DNA from: Bacteroidia bacterium
GTDB taxonomy: Bacteria; Bacteroidota; Bacteroidia; Flavobacteriales; Flavobacteriaceae
Assembly: GCA_030432635.1 (NCBI GenBank)
Contig: JAUIMB010000006.1
Coordinates: 1-64,000, forward strand
Reading direction: 5' to 3'
DNA: 64,000 nucleotides
Of the stretch, positions 53,027-62,881 are shown in pieces. The position numbers and the translations under genes are program-made. The notes beneath the pieces are model-generated. The model saw only the letters and a list, made by a program, of their open reading frames with translations. It searched no databases and had not been told where the DNA came from. Every line of letters begins with the position of its first letter. Position 1 is the first letter of the stretch.

Positions 53027-53389
53027 ATGTCTAAAAAAACTTTGGTGTTAGGTGCGTCCTTAAAGCCTCAGCGTTATTCTAATCTCGCCATTAGAAGATT
53101 AGTAGCTTATAATAATGAAGTTGTAGCCTATGGCTTAATTGAAGGTGAGGTTTCAGGAATCACTATCGATTCTCAATTGATATCATATCCTGATATTGAC
53201 ACAGTGACCTTGTATTTAAATCCAGAACGTCAAAAAGCGTATTATGATTATGTCCTATCATTGCGTCCAAGGCGTGTGATTTTTAATCCTGGAACTGAAA
53301 ACCCAGAGTTTCAACACCTATTGAGAAAAGAACAGGTGTATTATGAAGAGGCTTGTACTTTGGTTTTGTTATCTACAGATCAGTATTGA
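53027..53389 (+). CDS. CoA-binding (YccU-like) domain protein
   Basis: 120 aa. Single Rossmann-like CoA-binding domain: KKTLVLGASLKPQRYSNLAIRRL (about 3-25), then AYNNEVVAYGLIEGEV, VTLYLNPERQKAYYDYVLSL and the closing RVIFNPGTENPEF ... EEACTLVLLS. Function unknown. The track begins at TTG 53009; ATG 53027 (MSKKTLVLGAS) fits the fold. It overlaps the convergent symporter gene by 17 nt at the 3' end. Confidence 0.88.
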   Translation: MSKKTLVLGASLKPQRYSNLAIRRLVAYNNEVVAYGLIEGEVSGITIDSQLISYPDIDTVTLYLNPERQKAYYDYVLSLRPRRVIFNPGTENPEFQHLLRKEQVYYEEACTLVLLSTDQY

Positions 53390-54836
53390 TAGACGGTTTT
53401 TTTGTAATCAATAGGAGTCCGAAAAAGGTCAGGAGCCCATTAATGATCAAAATCTCAAATCCTATTTGGTATCCATTCAATAGTCTAACAGAATACAAGT
53501 TAATTAAGTAGGATACAATTGGAGCTATAATTGCAATAACCCAAACGTAACGGTCTTTGATGTGTTTAGCAGTTAAGATACCAAATGCAAACAAACCTAA
53601 AAGTGGTCCGTAGGTATATCCAGCAGCTTTAAATAGTTCCCATATTACTGAAACATCTTTAAAAAGTAGATCAAATAAAATAATTACAGCGATTAAAATA
53701 AAACTGAATAAGATGTGTATCTGTTTACGCACTCGTTTTTGGCTCGTTTTTGGTTTTTTGTCCAGTTCAATGATATCAATACAGAATGCAGTTGTTAATG
53801 ATGTTAAAGCACTATCTGCACTAGAATAGGCTGCGGCAATCAAACCTAATAAAAAGAATGCAGAAGTGACCATTCCAATTTCAGGAAGCATTGCAATAGT
53901 GGGAAATAAATCGTCCTTCTTAGCAGTGATACCGTGTGCTTCGGCGTACTGGGTTAGCAGTAATCCCAAAGCCAGGAACAATATATTTACAAATACGATG
54001 ATAACGCTAAAGCTAACCATGTTTTTTTGGGCATCCTTAAGGTTCTTACACGTGAGGTTTTTCTGCATCATATCTTGATCCAATCCAGTCATTGTTATGG
54101 TAATGAATATACCTGCTAGAAAGCTTTTCCAAAAATATTGGGCATCATTTCCATTTTCAAAGAAAAATATTTTACTGAGTTTATTGTCCTTCACATTTGT
54201 ATAGATTTCAGAAATCCCATTTAAATCTAAAGCAGAAGCCAAAAATGAAATGGTCACCACTACAGAGATGAGCATGAAAAGCGTTTGGAGTGTATCGGTA
54301 AAAATAATAGTCTTGATGCCTCCTTTAAACGTGTAGAGCCATATTAAGGCTATGGTGATAATAACGGTTACAGGAAAAGGAATGTTTAGGTTGTTGAAAA
54401 TCAACAACTGAAGTACCTTGGCCACCAAAAATAAACGAAATGCAGCACCAACCGTTCGTGATATCAAAAAAGCAATAGAGCCAGTTTTATAGCTGGTATT
54501 TCCAAAGCGTTCTTTTAGGTATGTGTAAATAGATGTGAGATTCATCTTGTAATACAGTGGCAATAGCACATAAGCAATGATGAGGTATCCGAAAAAGTAA
54601 CCTAGAACAACTTGAAAATAGCCAAATTGCTTGGCTTCAACTGCGCCTGGAACTGAAATAAAAGTGACACCAGAGAGAGAGGCACCAATCATTCCAAAGG
54701 CTACAAGGTACCATGGTGCAGATTTATTCGCCTTAAAAAACGCATCATTAGAATCTTCCTTTCCAGTAAAATAAGAGATTAAAATAAGTACACCAAAATA
54801 GGCTAAGATTAGAATTATGATAGCGTTTGTCGACAT
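53373..54836 (-). CDS. Sodium:solute symporter (SSS family)
   Basis: 487 aa with about 13 transmembrane helices. Family features are GMIGASLSGVTFISVPGAV (about 51-69), YLKERFGNTSYKTGSIAFL (about 105-123), KGGIKTIIFTDTLQTLFM (about 172-189), the GLDQDMMQKNLTCKNLKDAQ segment (about 253-272) and AAAYSSADSALTSL (about 336-349). The substrate (sugar, sialic acid, proline, pantothenate or other) cannot be read. The 3' end overlaps the CoA-binding gene. Confidence 0.9.
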   Translation of the reverse strand: MSTNAIIILILAYFGVLILISYFTGKEDSNDAFFKANKSAPWYLVAFGMIGASLSGVTFISVPGAVEAKQFGYFQVVLGYFFGYLIIAYVLLPLYYKMNLTSIYTYLKERFGNTSYKTGSIAFLISRTVGAAFRLFLVAKVLQLLIFNNLNIPFPVTVIITIALIWLYTFKGGIKTIIFTDTLQTLFMLISVVVTISFLASALDLNGISEIYTNVKDNKLSKIFFFENGNDAQYFWKSFLAGIFITITMTGLDQDMMQKNLTCKNLKDAQKNMVSFSVIIVFVNILFLALGLLLTQYAEAHGITAKKDDLFPTIAMLPEIGMVTSAFFLLGLIAAAYSSADSALTSLTTAFCIDIIELDKKPKTSQKRVRKQIHILFSFILIAVIILFDLLFKDVSVIWELFKAAGYTYGPLLGLFAFGILTAKHIKDRYVWVIAIIAPIVSYLINLYSVRLLNGYQIGFEILIINGLLTFFGLLLITKKPSINTDL

Positions 54837-54846
54837 GTTTAGGAGT

Positions 54847-54880
54847 TTGGCGGAATTTCAAGTCAAAAGTCTTACTTTTG
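54847..54880 (+). promoter_or_regulatory. Promoter of the BNR-repeat gene, TTG-N23-TACTTTTG
   Basis: TTG at 54847-54849 and TACTTTTG at 54873-54880 with 23-nt spacing, the upper end of the flavobacterial range; about 95 nt before the ATG. Confidence 0.55.
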
Positions 54881-54974
54881 CTAAAAAATTGCAAACAATA
54901 ATAAGTATTTAATAATTAGCGTATATACATGATTGCTGAAAATTTGCATGTATGAGGCCTCTATACCGATTAAA

Positions 54975-57473
54975 ATGAAAAATTACATCCTACTATTCAC
55001 ATTTTTATGTGCGTCCTTCTCGATTTTTTCGCAAGATTATAGACAAATGATTGCTCAAGGTACATACACAGTTGCCGAAATCCAAGCGGCTGCCGAAATC
55101 CACTTTGCAGAGGTTGGAACCGAACGTGGTAAAGGGTATAAGCCCTACAAACGATGGGAATATCAAGCCTTGCGAAATATGGATGAAAATGGCATGCTAA
55201 AAACACCACAGTTCTATTTCAATGAACTTGAAAATTATAATCAATATTTAAATGAAAACTTTTCTTCGGCAAGAACAACTGTTGGTTCATGGGAGCAAAT
55301 GGGACCTACTTCTTGGAATGCTACAAGTGGGTGGAACCCTGGAGTTGGTCGTATAACGGCTCTTGCTGTTGAAGAGACAAACCCAATGCATATCATTGCT
55401 GGTGCCAATACAGGTGGTGTTTGGAGATCTATTGATGGAGGTGCAACTTGGACGGTCCTTACAGATGAGTTGTCTAATCTTGTAGTCTATGCACTTGCCA
55501 TTGATCCAACGGACAGCACAACTTATTTTTGGGGCTCTAGTAGTGGTACAATATTTAAATCTACCGATAGTGGAGCTACATGGAATGTACTTGCTGATAC
55601 AGGTGGTGGAAACGTTAACAAGATATTGATTGATCCTTCCAATACAGATAAAATGTACTGTTCTGTAGAAAGTGGAGGAATTTTTAAATCTATTGATGGT
55701 GGACAGAATTGGGATAGAATACTCTCTTTTATAAGTAATGGTTATGATGTCGAATTTAAACCAGATGGCTTATATAGTACAATATATGCTTCAAGTGGAG
55801 GCGTGTTTATTTCAACAGATGCAGGTGATACGTTTTCCCAGATTCCTGGGTTTGGAGGTGGAGCAAAAATGATAGGTGTATCCGAAAATGATCCTTCGGT
55901 AGTCTATGTTGTTGAAGCTGCTGGTGGTGGCTTCGGAAATTTATATAAATCTACAAACTCTGGAGCAGATTTCACGACTTTAAATCACGCTGGAAAAAAT
56001 TATTTTGGATACAGTTCAGATCCTGAAGATCCTGATGATGCTGGTACTGGGCAAGCACCAAGAGATATGGATATCGCAGTCAATCCGAGCGATGTTAATG
56101 ACGTCCATATTGCTGGAATCAATACATGGCGATCTACTGATGGAGGCCTCAATTTCAATATCACGTCTCAGTGGGTTCCTGGTAGTGCCAATGCACAAAA
56201 TATAGGGTATTGTCATGCTGATGTTGATATACTTCAATATATCAATGATAAGCTGTATGTAGGAACCGATGGCGGAATCTTCGTTGCCGATACACCAACT
56301 ATAGTTAATGCTTCTTACTACAGGGATTTAACTTCAGGCATGGGAATTAGACAGTTCTACAAGATTGGTTTAAGTCAAACAGATCCTGTAATTGTCACAG
56401 GAGGATCCCAAGATAATGGGAGTTCTGTTTTGGGCGCAAATGGAAACTGGACAGATTGGCTTGGTGCTGATGGCATGGAAGGCTTTGTAGACAAGAACAA
56501 TCCTAATGTGATCTATGGAACATCGCAGTTCGGTAGTTTATATAAATCAACAAATGGAGGCGTTTCATTAGCTTCGATAAATACACCTTCATCAGGTAAT
56601 TGGGTAACGCCTTTCGAACAAGATCCTATTAATGCAAATACCCTGTATACAGGATATAATCAAGTGTATAAGTCAACCGATGGTGGCTTGAATTGGGAAA
56701 CAGTATCCCAGAGCTTCGGTGGAGATCTCGATCATCTAAAAATTGCCCAAACAAACGGTAATATCCAATATGCGGCTCGTGGTTCTCAACTCTACAAGAA
56801 TTCTTTTGTTGGAATCATCGATAATTGGACCCAATTAAATGGTTATGCTGGATCTATTAATTCTATAGCGATCCATCCTTCAGATCCCAATAAAGTTGCT
56901 ATTGCAACAACCAGTTCTCAAAAGGTATATGTATCTACCAATGGCGGAAGTTCTTGGGATTCTTACAAGTTAAACTTACCAAATTTTAGTGCACAAGCCT
57001 TAGTTTGGGATGATAATGGAGAAGATGGTTTGTATCTAGGAATGAATTACGGAGTCTATTATATTGATAATACTTTTACCGAATGGCAACCTTTCAGTAA
57101 TGGGCTTCCGAACGTTATTATTAGTGAACTGGAAATTAATACTGCTGATGGTAAAATCTATGCTGGTACTTATGGTCGTGGGTTATGGCGTTCAAATTTG
57201 TTTGATGATACATTGAGTCTTGAGGAGTTTGAGCTTAGTCGTCTTAACATGTACCCAAATCCTACAAACAAAGAAGTTACTTTGGCTTGGGATTTAAGTG
57301 ACGATGTATCTATAAGAATATACAATGCTTTAGGAAAGTTGATGTATTTTTCCAAAAGCGAAAATTTAACCCAACCAAAAACCATCGATGTCTCAAGTTA
57401 TGCTTCGGGACTATATTTCGTCAAAGTGAATAACCAAAGCGGAGTTGTAACCAAAAAGCTAACAATAAAGTAA
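54975..57473 (+). CDS. T9SS-exported BNR/sortilin-like beta-propeller protein
   Basis: 832 aa. Signal peptide (MKNYILLFTFLCASFSIFSQ), then multiple BNR/Asp-box repeats (SIDGGATWTVL, STDSGATWNVL, SIDGGQNWDRI, STDGGLNWETV, STNGGSSWDSY) forming one or two propellers (about 90-740). The C-terminal type A T9SS sorting domain is complete (LNMYPNPTNKEVTLAWDLS ... GLYFVKVNNQSGVVTKKLTIK, about 755-832). Glycosidase catalytic residues are not recognised, so binding or adhesion is as likely as hydrolysis. The ORF track start (TTG 54933) is upstream of the good signal peptide ATG at 54975. Confidence 0.88.
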   Translation: MKNYILLFTFLCASFSIFSQDYRQMIAQGTYTVAEIQAAAEIHFAEVGTERGKGYKPYKRWEYQALRNMDENGMLKTPQFYFNELENYNQYLNENFSSARTTVGSWEQMGPTSWNATSGWNPGVGRITALAVEETNPMHIIAGANTGGVWRSIDGGATWTVLTDELSNLVVYALAIDPTDSTTYFWGSSSGTIFKSTDSGATWNVLADTGGGNVNKILIDPSNTDKMYCSVESGGIFKSIDGGQNWDRILSFISNGYDVEFKPDGLYSTIYASSGGVFISTDAGDTFSQIPGFGGGAKMIGVSENDPSVVYVVEAAGGGFGNLYKSTNSGADFTTLNHAGKNYFGYSSDPEDPDDAGTGQAPRDMDIAVNPSDVNDVHIAGINTWRSTDGGLNFNITSQWVPGSANAQNIGYCHADVDILQYINDKLYVGTDGGIFVADTPTIVNASYYRDLTSGMGIRQFYKIGLSQTDPVIVTGGSQDNGSSVLGANGNWTDWLGADGMEGFVDKNNPNVIYGTSQFGSLYKSTNGGVSLASINTPSSGNWVTPFEQDPINANTLYTGYNQVYKSTDGGLNWETVSQSFGGDLDHLKIAQTNGNIQYAARGSQLYKNSFVGIIDNWTQLNGYAGSINSIAIHPSDPNKVAIATTSSQKVYVSTNGGSSWDSYKLNLPNFSAQALVWDDNGEDGLYLGMNYGVYYIDNTFTEWQPFSNGLPNVIISELEINTADGKIYAGTYGRGLWRSNLFDDTLSLEEFELSRLNMYPNPTNKEVTLAWDLSDDVSIRIYNALGKLMYFSKSENLTQPKTIDVSSYASGLYFVKVNNQSGVVTKKLTIK

Positions 57474-57570
57474 GTTTGTTTCCATAGATGGAAAAATCAC
57501 TCCTTCAAAAGATTAGTGGTTTTTGTATAACTTGAACTTAAATTGCATTTCAAATTGTAAATTCGCATTT

Positions 57571-58188
57571 ATGGAATTCTCTTCTAAACTATTGGAAAAT
57601 GCGGTGGACGAAATGTCGCAATTACCAGGAATAGGTAAGCGTACAGCACTTCGATTAGTGTTGCATCTACTGCGACAACCAAAAGAGCAAACACTCAATT
57701 TTTCAAAGGCTCTGAGTGCCATGCGTACTGAAATTAAATTCTGTAAAAACTGTCATAATATTAGTGATACAGATTGTTGTGAGATTTGCGCGAACCCTAA
57801 TAGAAGAGAGGATATCGTTTGTGTTGTCGAAGACATTCGGGATGTTATGGCTATAGAAAACACAAGCTCATTCAAAGGGTTATATCATGTGTTGGGAGGA
57901 AAAATTTCACCTATGGATGGTGTCGGTCCCAATGAACTAAATATTCAATCCTTGGTGGATAAGGTGAAGCAAGGAAAAATAAAAGAGCTTATTTTTGCTT
58001 TGGGTTCTACGATGGAAGGCGACACAACCAATTTTTATATTTATAAGCAGATACAGGGTTTCGAAATAGAAACATCAACCATCGCCAGAGGTATTTCAGT
58101 GGGAAATGAACTCGAATATACCGATGAGGTCACACTTGGTCGTAGCATAATCAATAGAATTCCTTTTGAGGCGTCCTTAAAATCCTAA
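57571..58188 (+). CDS. recR: Recombination mediator RecR
   Basis: 205 aa, normal length. Helix-hairpin-helix ([20 protein letters not shown], about 13-32), the C4 zinc finger [16 protein letters not shown] (about 58-73) and Toprim domain ([29 protein letters not shown]) are intact. With RecF/RecO it loads RecA at gapped DNA. The track starts at 57523; ATG 57571 ([12 protein letters not shown]) matches the family. GT2 begins 7 nt downstream. Confidence 0.95.
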   Translation: MEFSSKLLENAVDEMSQLPGIGKRTALRLVLHLLRQPKEQTLNFSKALSAMRTEIKFCKNCHNISDTDCCEICANPNRREDIVCVVEDIRDVMAIENTSSFKGLYHVLGGKISPMDGVGPNELNIQSLVDKVKQGKIKELIFALGSTMEGDTTNFYIYKQIQGFEIETSTIARGISVGNELEYTDEVTLGRSIINRIPFEASLKS

Positions 58189-58195
58189 TCTTTGG

Positions 58196-59296
58196 ATGCA
58201 ACTTTCAGTCGTCATATTAAACTATAATGTTCGCTATTTTTTAGAGCTTTGCCTGAAAAGTGTGCGTGCTGCATTGACCAATATCGATGCTGAGATTATC
58301 GTCGTTGATAACTGTTCTTCAGATGATAGTTGTGCTATGGTAAGGCAACATTTTCCGGAGGTGAAATTAATTGCCAATGACATGAATTTCGGGTTTTCAA
58401 AAGGGAATAATATTGGAGTTGCTGAAGCCAAAGGGCAATATATCTGTATTTTAAATCCCGATACGGTTGTAGCAGAAGATACGTTTCATAAGCTTCTTAA
58501 ATTGGCTGAATCTGAAGAAAACCTAGGCATTACCTCCTGTAGACTTATAGATGGCAAAGGAACATTCTTACCTGAAAGTAAGCGACAAATTCCAATTCCT
58601 AAAATTGCCATAAAGAAAATTTTGGGCATGTCGCAGTCCTATTATGTTTCAAGCCTAAACGAAACTGAGACAGGACCTGTTCCTATTTTTGTTGGCGCAT
58701 TTATGCTTATGAAACGATCGGTTTATACCAAAGTCAAGGGTTTTGATGAGGACTATTTTATGTATGGTGAGGATATCGATTTATCATACAAAGTTTTAAA
58801 GGCTGGATATAATAATTTATATCATGGTGCTGTTTCCGTGGTTCATTTTAAAGGAGAAAGTACGTTAAAAGATAAAACTTATGCCAAACGCTTTTATGGA
58901 GCAATGCAAATATTTTACGACAAGCATTTTAAATCCAATATCTTCTTTGATCTCATGGTGTGGTTAGGGACGCGATTAATGCCGTTGTTACAAAATAAAG
59001 GGCATCATAATGGCAACGTTTCCCCAAAACGATATGTTCTGATATCTGATAAGGACCAAATTGGAGTGTCTAAGGTTTTAAAAAGTGAGCTATCGGTTCA
59101 GTCAAGTTTAGATCAATATGATAATAATACACAATATGTTCTAGACAATAACTATCTCAGTTTTAAGTCAATCATAACCATCCTTTCCAATGCGCCTAAA
59201 AATTGTTCTACAACATTTAAAATTCTACCAAAAAAGTCTAACTTTATCATCGGAAGTGACAGCTCCAAAAGCCGTGGCGAAGTCCTTTTGTTCTAA
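58196..59296 (+). CDS. Family 2 glycosyltransferase
   Basis: 366 aa. GT-A fold with SVVILNYNVRYFLELCLKSV (about 3-22), the nucleotide-binding VVDNCSSDDS, the DxD-like LNPDTVV (about 92) and the EDIDLSYKVLKAGYNNLYHGAV segment (about 198-219), resembling rhamnosyltransferase-type enzymes. A C-terminal extension (about 270-366), ending TTFKILPKKSNFIIGSDSSKSRGE, is a degenerate Rossmann-like appendage seen in related flavobacterial GT2 proteins (recollection). Probably makes surface polysaccharide. Cotranscribed with recR. Confidence 0.87.
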   Translation: MQLSVVILNYNVRYFLELCLKSVRAALTNIDAEIIVVDNCSSDDSCAMVRQHFPEVKLIANDMNFGFSKGNNIGVAEAKGQYICILNPDTVVAEDTFHKLLKLAESEENLGITSCRLIDGKGTFLPESKRQIPIPKIAIKKILGMSQSYYVSSLNETETGPVPIFVGAFMLMKRSVYTKVKGFDEDYFMYGEDIDLSYKVLKAGYNNLYHGAVSVVHFKGESTLKDKTYAKRFYGAMQIFYDKHFKSNIFFDLMVWLGTRLMPLLQNKGHHNGNVSPKRYVLISDKDQIGVSKVLKSELSVQSSLDQYDNNTQYVLDNNYLSFKSIITILSNAPKNCSTTFKILPKKSNFIIGSDSSKSRGEVLLF

Positions 59297-59340
59297 ACTA
59301 ATTAATTGAAATAATCTCAGTGTTTGTTTTGATTTTTCAT

Positions 59341-59348
59341 TAATTTTG
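59341..59348 (+). promoter_or_regulatory. Putative -7 element (TAATTTTG) of the E2 gene
   Basis: TAATTTTG fits TAnnTTTG, 37 nt before the ATG. The nearest TTG is at 14-nt spacing, shorter than usual. Confidence 0.45.
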
Positions 59349-59385
59349 CAACCATTAAACAATTTTTCGACCTTAGATTACAGAT

Positions 59386-60726
59386 ATGGCAAAATTCGAA
59401 CTAAAGTTACCCAAAATGGGAGAAAGTGTTGCTGAGGCAACCATAACCTCTTGGTTAAAAGAAGTTGGCGACACTATTGAAGCAGATGAAGCAGTTTTGG
59501 AAATCGCAACCGATAAAGTGGATAGCGAAGTGCCAAGTGAAGTTGATGGTGTTTTGGTTGAAAAATTATTCGATGTGGACGATGTTGTTCAAGTCGGACA
59601 AACAATTGCGGTAATAGAGATTGAAGGTGAAGACAGTCCTGCTGTACAAACGCCTGAAGCAGAGCAGTCTGTACAGGAAACTGTTCAACAACCTATAGCT
59701 GTGGCTAGAGTAGAAGAGACCGTTTCTGTTGCTCAGGAAACGGTTGCACCTGTTGTTAGTTCTGGTGATCGCTTTTACTCACCTTTGGTCAGGAATATTG
59801 CAAAGCAGGAAGGTATTTCACAAGTTGAGCTTGATGGTCTTTCGGGTACTGGAAAGGACGGTCGTGTTACCAAAAATGACATTTTAGCATTTGTTGAGCG
59901 TAGGAGTTCGCATCCAGAACCTGTAAAAACAGAGCGTAAGGTTCAAGAAACTTCTAAAGCAGCTCCTGTTCAAAATAAGGAATCAGAGAAAAAAGCAACT
60001 CCTGTCATTGCAAGCGGAGATGATGAGATCATAGAAATGACCAGAATGGGCAAACTTATTGCGCATCACATGGTGGAGTCTGTACAAACTTCAGCTCATG
60101 TACAAAGTTTTATTGAAGCTGATGTTACCAACATATGGAATTGGCGTAAAAAAGTAAAAGATGAATTCTTCAAACGAGAAGGTGAAAACTTGACTTTTAC
60201 TCCAATATTTATGGAAGCTGTAGCTAAGGCTTTACGTGATTATCCAATGATGAATATTTCTGTTCAAGGTGATAGTATCATAAAGAAAAAGCATATTAAC
60301 TTAGGAATGGCTGCCGCATTGCCAGACGGGAATTTAATTGTTCCTGTCATCAAGGATGCAGACCAACTTAATTTGGTTGGTATGACTAAAAAAGTCAATG
60401 ATCTAGCGACTAGAGCCCGAAATAATGCCCTAAAACCTGATGATATTCAAGGAGGAACTTATACGGTAACTAATGTTGGTACCTTCGGAAGTATCATGGG
60501 TACTCCAATCATCAATCAGCCACAAGTGGGAATTTTGGCACTTGGTGCTATTAGAAAGGTACCTGCAGTTGTTGAAACGCCTCAAGGTGATTTTATTGGA
60601 ATTCGTTACAAAATGTTCATGTCGCACTCTTATGACCATCGTGTTGTAAATGGTGCACTTGGTGGGCAATTTGTTAAGGCTGTCAAGGATTATCTAGAAG
60701 CTTGGGATTCTAACAGGGAAATATGA
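59386..60726 (+). CDS. 2-oxo acid dehydrogenase E2 (branched-chain or 2-oxoglutarate type)
   Basis: 446 aa. One lipoyl domain (about 1-78, with the lipoylated Lys in ATDKVDSEVPSEVDG), a Pro/Glu-rich linker, a peripheral-subunit-binding domain (about 128-165, YSPLVRNIAKQEGISQVELDGL) and the acyltransferase domain (about 210-446). The MGESVAEATI lipoyl motif favours a branched-chain 2-oxo acid or 2-oxoglutarate complex. The usual HxxxDG catalytic motif reads DHRVVNGALGG, with Asn in place of Asp (around residue 423). No E1 or E3 gene is adjacent. Confidence 0.88.
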   Translation: MAKFELKLPKMGESVAEATITSWLKEVGDTIEADEAVLEIATDKVDSEVPSEVDGVLVEKLFDVDDVVQVGQTIAVIEIEGEDSPAVQTPEAEQSVQETVQQPIAVARVEETVSVAQETVAPVVSSGDRFYSPLVRNIAKQEGISQVELDGLSGTGKDGRVTKNDILAFVERRSSHPEPVKTERKVQETSKAAPVQNKESEKKATPVIASGDDEIIEMTRMGKLIAHHMVESVQTSAHVQSFIEADVTNIWNWRKKVKDEFFKREGENLTFTPIFMEAVAKALRDYPMMNISVQGDSIIKKKHINLGMAAALPDGNLIVPVIKDADQLNLVGMTKKVNDLATRARNNALKPDDIQGGTYTVTNVGTFGSIMGTPIINQPQVGILALGAIRKVPAVVETPQGDFIGIRYKMFMSHSYDHRVVNGALGGQFVKAVKDYLEAWDSNREI

Positions 60727-60784
60727 TATAGGTACAATTGACGGTTGTTCAGAAACCGTACTTTTATCATTTACTTGTGTCTTT

Positions 60785-61972
60785 TTATAGATAGCTTAGC
60801 CACCATTTGTCTTTATTATTTGATTTGTAAATCATGTACTTCTTACATAAAGGATATAAAATTGCGACGACCAATAGCCAAACGGCATAAGTTACCCACA
60901 AATTAAATCCCTTATCTGCTAAGAAACCTCCAGTAAACCGCTGAGGTGTCAAAATCAATTCTTTCCAGTGTTCACCTAAAACTATGATTCCAATTATACC
61001 AATACCATGTATGAGGTATAAATGGAGAATATAATAGAAAAACGGTACTCGTCCAATAACCACCAAAAAGCTTGTGAACCAGTTTTTAACCGATTCAATA
61101 ACGTACAGAAACAATATGGCTGGGCCTAACGTCATAAGTGAAAACAGTAAGGAAGGTGGATATTTGCTAGTATTTATAAAGGACATTAGTGTAAATAGTT
61201 CGTTTTTCTGCTTGCTCCAAAGCGTTAAATTTCCATAGGTATTAAAACATCGGATGATAATAAACAATCCCAATGCACCAAATCCGAGATATAGTAACCA
61301 CTTTTTCCGTGTTGTTGTATCAAATCCTTTTTGATAAAACTGCCCAAAGCAATAGCCTAGAACCATGAGCCCTAACCATGGCAGAAATGGATATGCAATA
61401 AACAACAAGCTATTCCCATCATCAAAAGCGGCAAACCCTTGTTGGTGGGTAAAATACCATAATAGAGATAAAGGATCGTTTCCTTGTCGTATTATGCCAT
61501 CTAAAAGATTGTGGCCAAAAACAATAATAAGTCCTATTGGTAATAGCAGTTTGTTTGGTAAATAAACCAAACCAGCCAAAATCATCATACAGACTCCTAT
61601 GGCCCAAATGACTTGGAATATATGCAATCCTAGACCGACATCAAAGGTCCAGGCAAAATTTACAACGGTCAATTCAATAAATACAAGCCAAAGCCCTCGC
61701 GTAAATAAAAATTTAGCCAATTTGTTCTTTGATGCTTGTTTAGATCCATGTAAGAAAGCAGAAGTTCCAGCCAGAAATACAAATACTGGAGCACAAAAAT
61801 GAGTAATCCATCTTGTAAAAAACAACATTGGTGTAGTGGTATCCAAGTTGGTCGGGTCATTATACAGATACCCAAAGTTGGTGTAGTCCCTTACATGGTC
61901 TAGAGCCATGATAACCATAACTAAGCCTCTAAGGATGTCAATAGATTCAATACGGTTGGTTTTGACAGTCAT
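60785..61972 (-). CDS. DUF1624/heparan-alpha-glucosaminide N-acetyltransferase-like membrane protein
   Basis: 395 aa with about 10-11 helices. The N-terminal RIESIDILRGLVMVIMALDHVRDY (about 7-30) carries the family's Asp-His pair, followed by ITHFCAPVFVFLAGTSAF. Later segments include PFFYYILHLYLIHG. Members transfer acyl groups across the membrane or onto glycans; the substrate here is unknown. Converges on the E2 gene. Confidence 0.83.
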   Translation of the reverse strand: MTVKTNRIESIDILRGLVMVIMALDHVRDYTNFGYLYNDPTNLDTTTPMLFFTRWITHFCAPVFVFLAGTSAFLHGSKQASKNKLAKFLFTRGLWLVFIELTVVNFAWTFDVGLGLHIFQVIWAIGVCMMILAGLVYLPNKLLLPIGLIIVFGHNLLDGIIRQGNDPLSLLWYFTHQQGFAAFDDGNSLLFIAYPFLPWLGLMVLGYCFGQFYQKGFDTTTRKKWLLYLGFGALGLFIIIRCFNTYGNLTLWSKQKNELFTLMSFINTSKYPPSLLFSLMTLGPAILFLYVIESVKNWFTSFLVVIGRVPFFYYILHLYLIHGIGIIGIIVLGEHWKELILTPQRFTGGFLADKGFNLWVTYAVWLLVVAILYPLCKKYMIYKSNNKDKWWLSYL

Positions 61973-62074
61973 AACAATTTTGATGAATTGGTCACTAAGT
62001 TGATATATTCTAACCTTAACGAAGTTCGACTATTTATTCTATAATCCAAAAACATGACTTCCACTTATTCTATT

Positions 62075-62082
62075 TATCTTTG
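62075..62082 (+). promoter_or_regulatory. Putative -7 element (TATCTTTG) of the exonuclease gene
   Basis: TATCTTTG fits TAnnTTTG, 16 nt before the chosen ATG; the short leader supports that start over the track's upstream one. Confidence 0.5.
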
Positions 62083-62098
62083 CAGAAAAATACACCTA

Positions 62099-62875
62099 AT
62101 GCAACTCAATCTAACAAAGCCCATCTGTTTTTTCGATCTTGAAACCACTGGAATTAATATTACCAACGATAGGATTGTAGAAATTTCCATTTTAAAAGTA
62201 TATCCAAATGGAAAAGAGGAAACCTATACCCAACGCGTCAATCCAACAATTCCCATTCCGCCACAAGTGACGCAAGTTCATGGAATTTCAGATGCTGACG
62301 TTGCAGATAAACCAACATTCAAGGAAATCGCCAAGGATGTCAATAATATGATAAAGGATTCCGATTTGGGAGGATTCAATTCCAACCGATTCGATATTCC
62401 TCTATTGGCTGAGGAGATGTTGCGTGCCGATGTTGATTTTGATATGAAAAACCGTCAGTCTATAGATGTACAGACCATATTCCATAAGATGGAACAACGT
62501 ACACTTAGTGCGGCTTACAAGTTTTATTGTGATAAAAATTTAGAAGATGCACACAGTGCTGAAGCTGATACCATGGCAACCTATGAAGTTTTGAAGGCAC
62601 AACTGGACCAATATAATGAATTGGAAAATGATGCCAAGTTTTTGGCAGAATTCAGTTCGCGACGAAAATATGCAGATTTTGCAGGGTTTATTGGTTATAC
62701 TAAAGATGGAGAAGAGTGTTTTTCCTTTGGAAAGCACAAAGGTAAGCTTGTGACTGAAGTTTTAGAACATGAGCCTGGTTACTTCGGATGGTTACTCAAC
62801 GCAGATTTTCCGCTGTACACCAAAAAAGTGCTCACCTCCATTAAATTGAGGTCGTTGAATAATAAATTGCTTTAA
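62099..62875 (+). CDS. DnaQ-like 3'-5' exonuclease
   Basis: 258 aa. DEDDh residues are visible: FDLETTG (about 12-18), GFNSNRFDIPLLAEE (about 99-113), and HSAEADTMATYEVL (about 152-165). The C-terminus has a DUF3820-like segment with FSFGKHKGKLVTEVLEHEPGYFGWLLNADF, common in this flavobacterial exonuclease group. Likely role in DNA or RNA processing or proofreading. The track begins at 62054; ATG 62099 (MQLNLTKPICFFD) is preferred. FAH-family gene follows after 6 nt. Confidence 0.9.
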   Translation: MQLNLTKPICFFDLETTGINITNDRIVEISILKVYPNGKEETYTQRVNPTIPIPPQVTQVHGISDADVADKPTFKEIAKDVNNMIKDSDLGGFNSNRFDIPLLAEEMLRADVDFDMKNRQSIDVQTIFHKMEQRTLSAAYKFYCDKNLEDAHSAEADTMATYEVLKAQLDQYNELENDAKFLAEFSSRRKYADFAGFIGYTKDGEECFSFGKHKGKLVTEVLEHEPGYFGWLLNADFPLYTKKVLTSIKLRSLNNKLL

Positions 62876-62881
62876 TTACCA

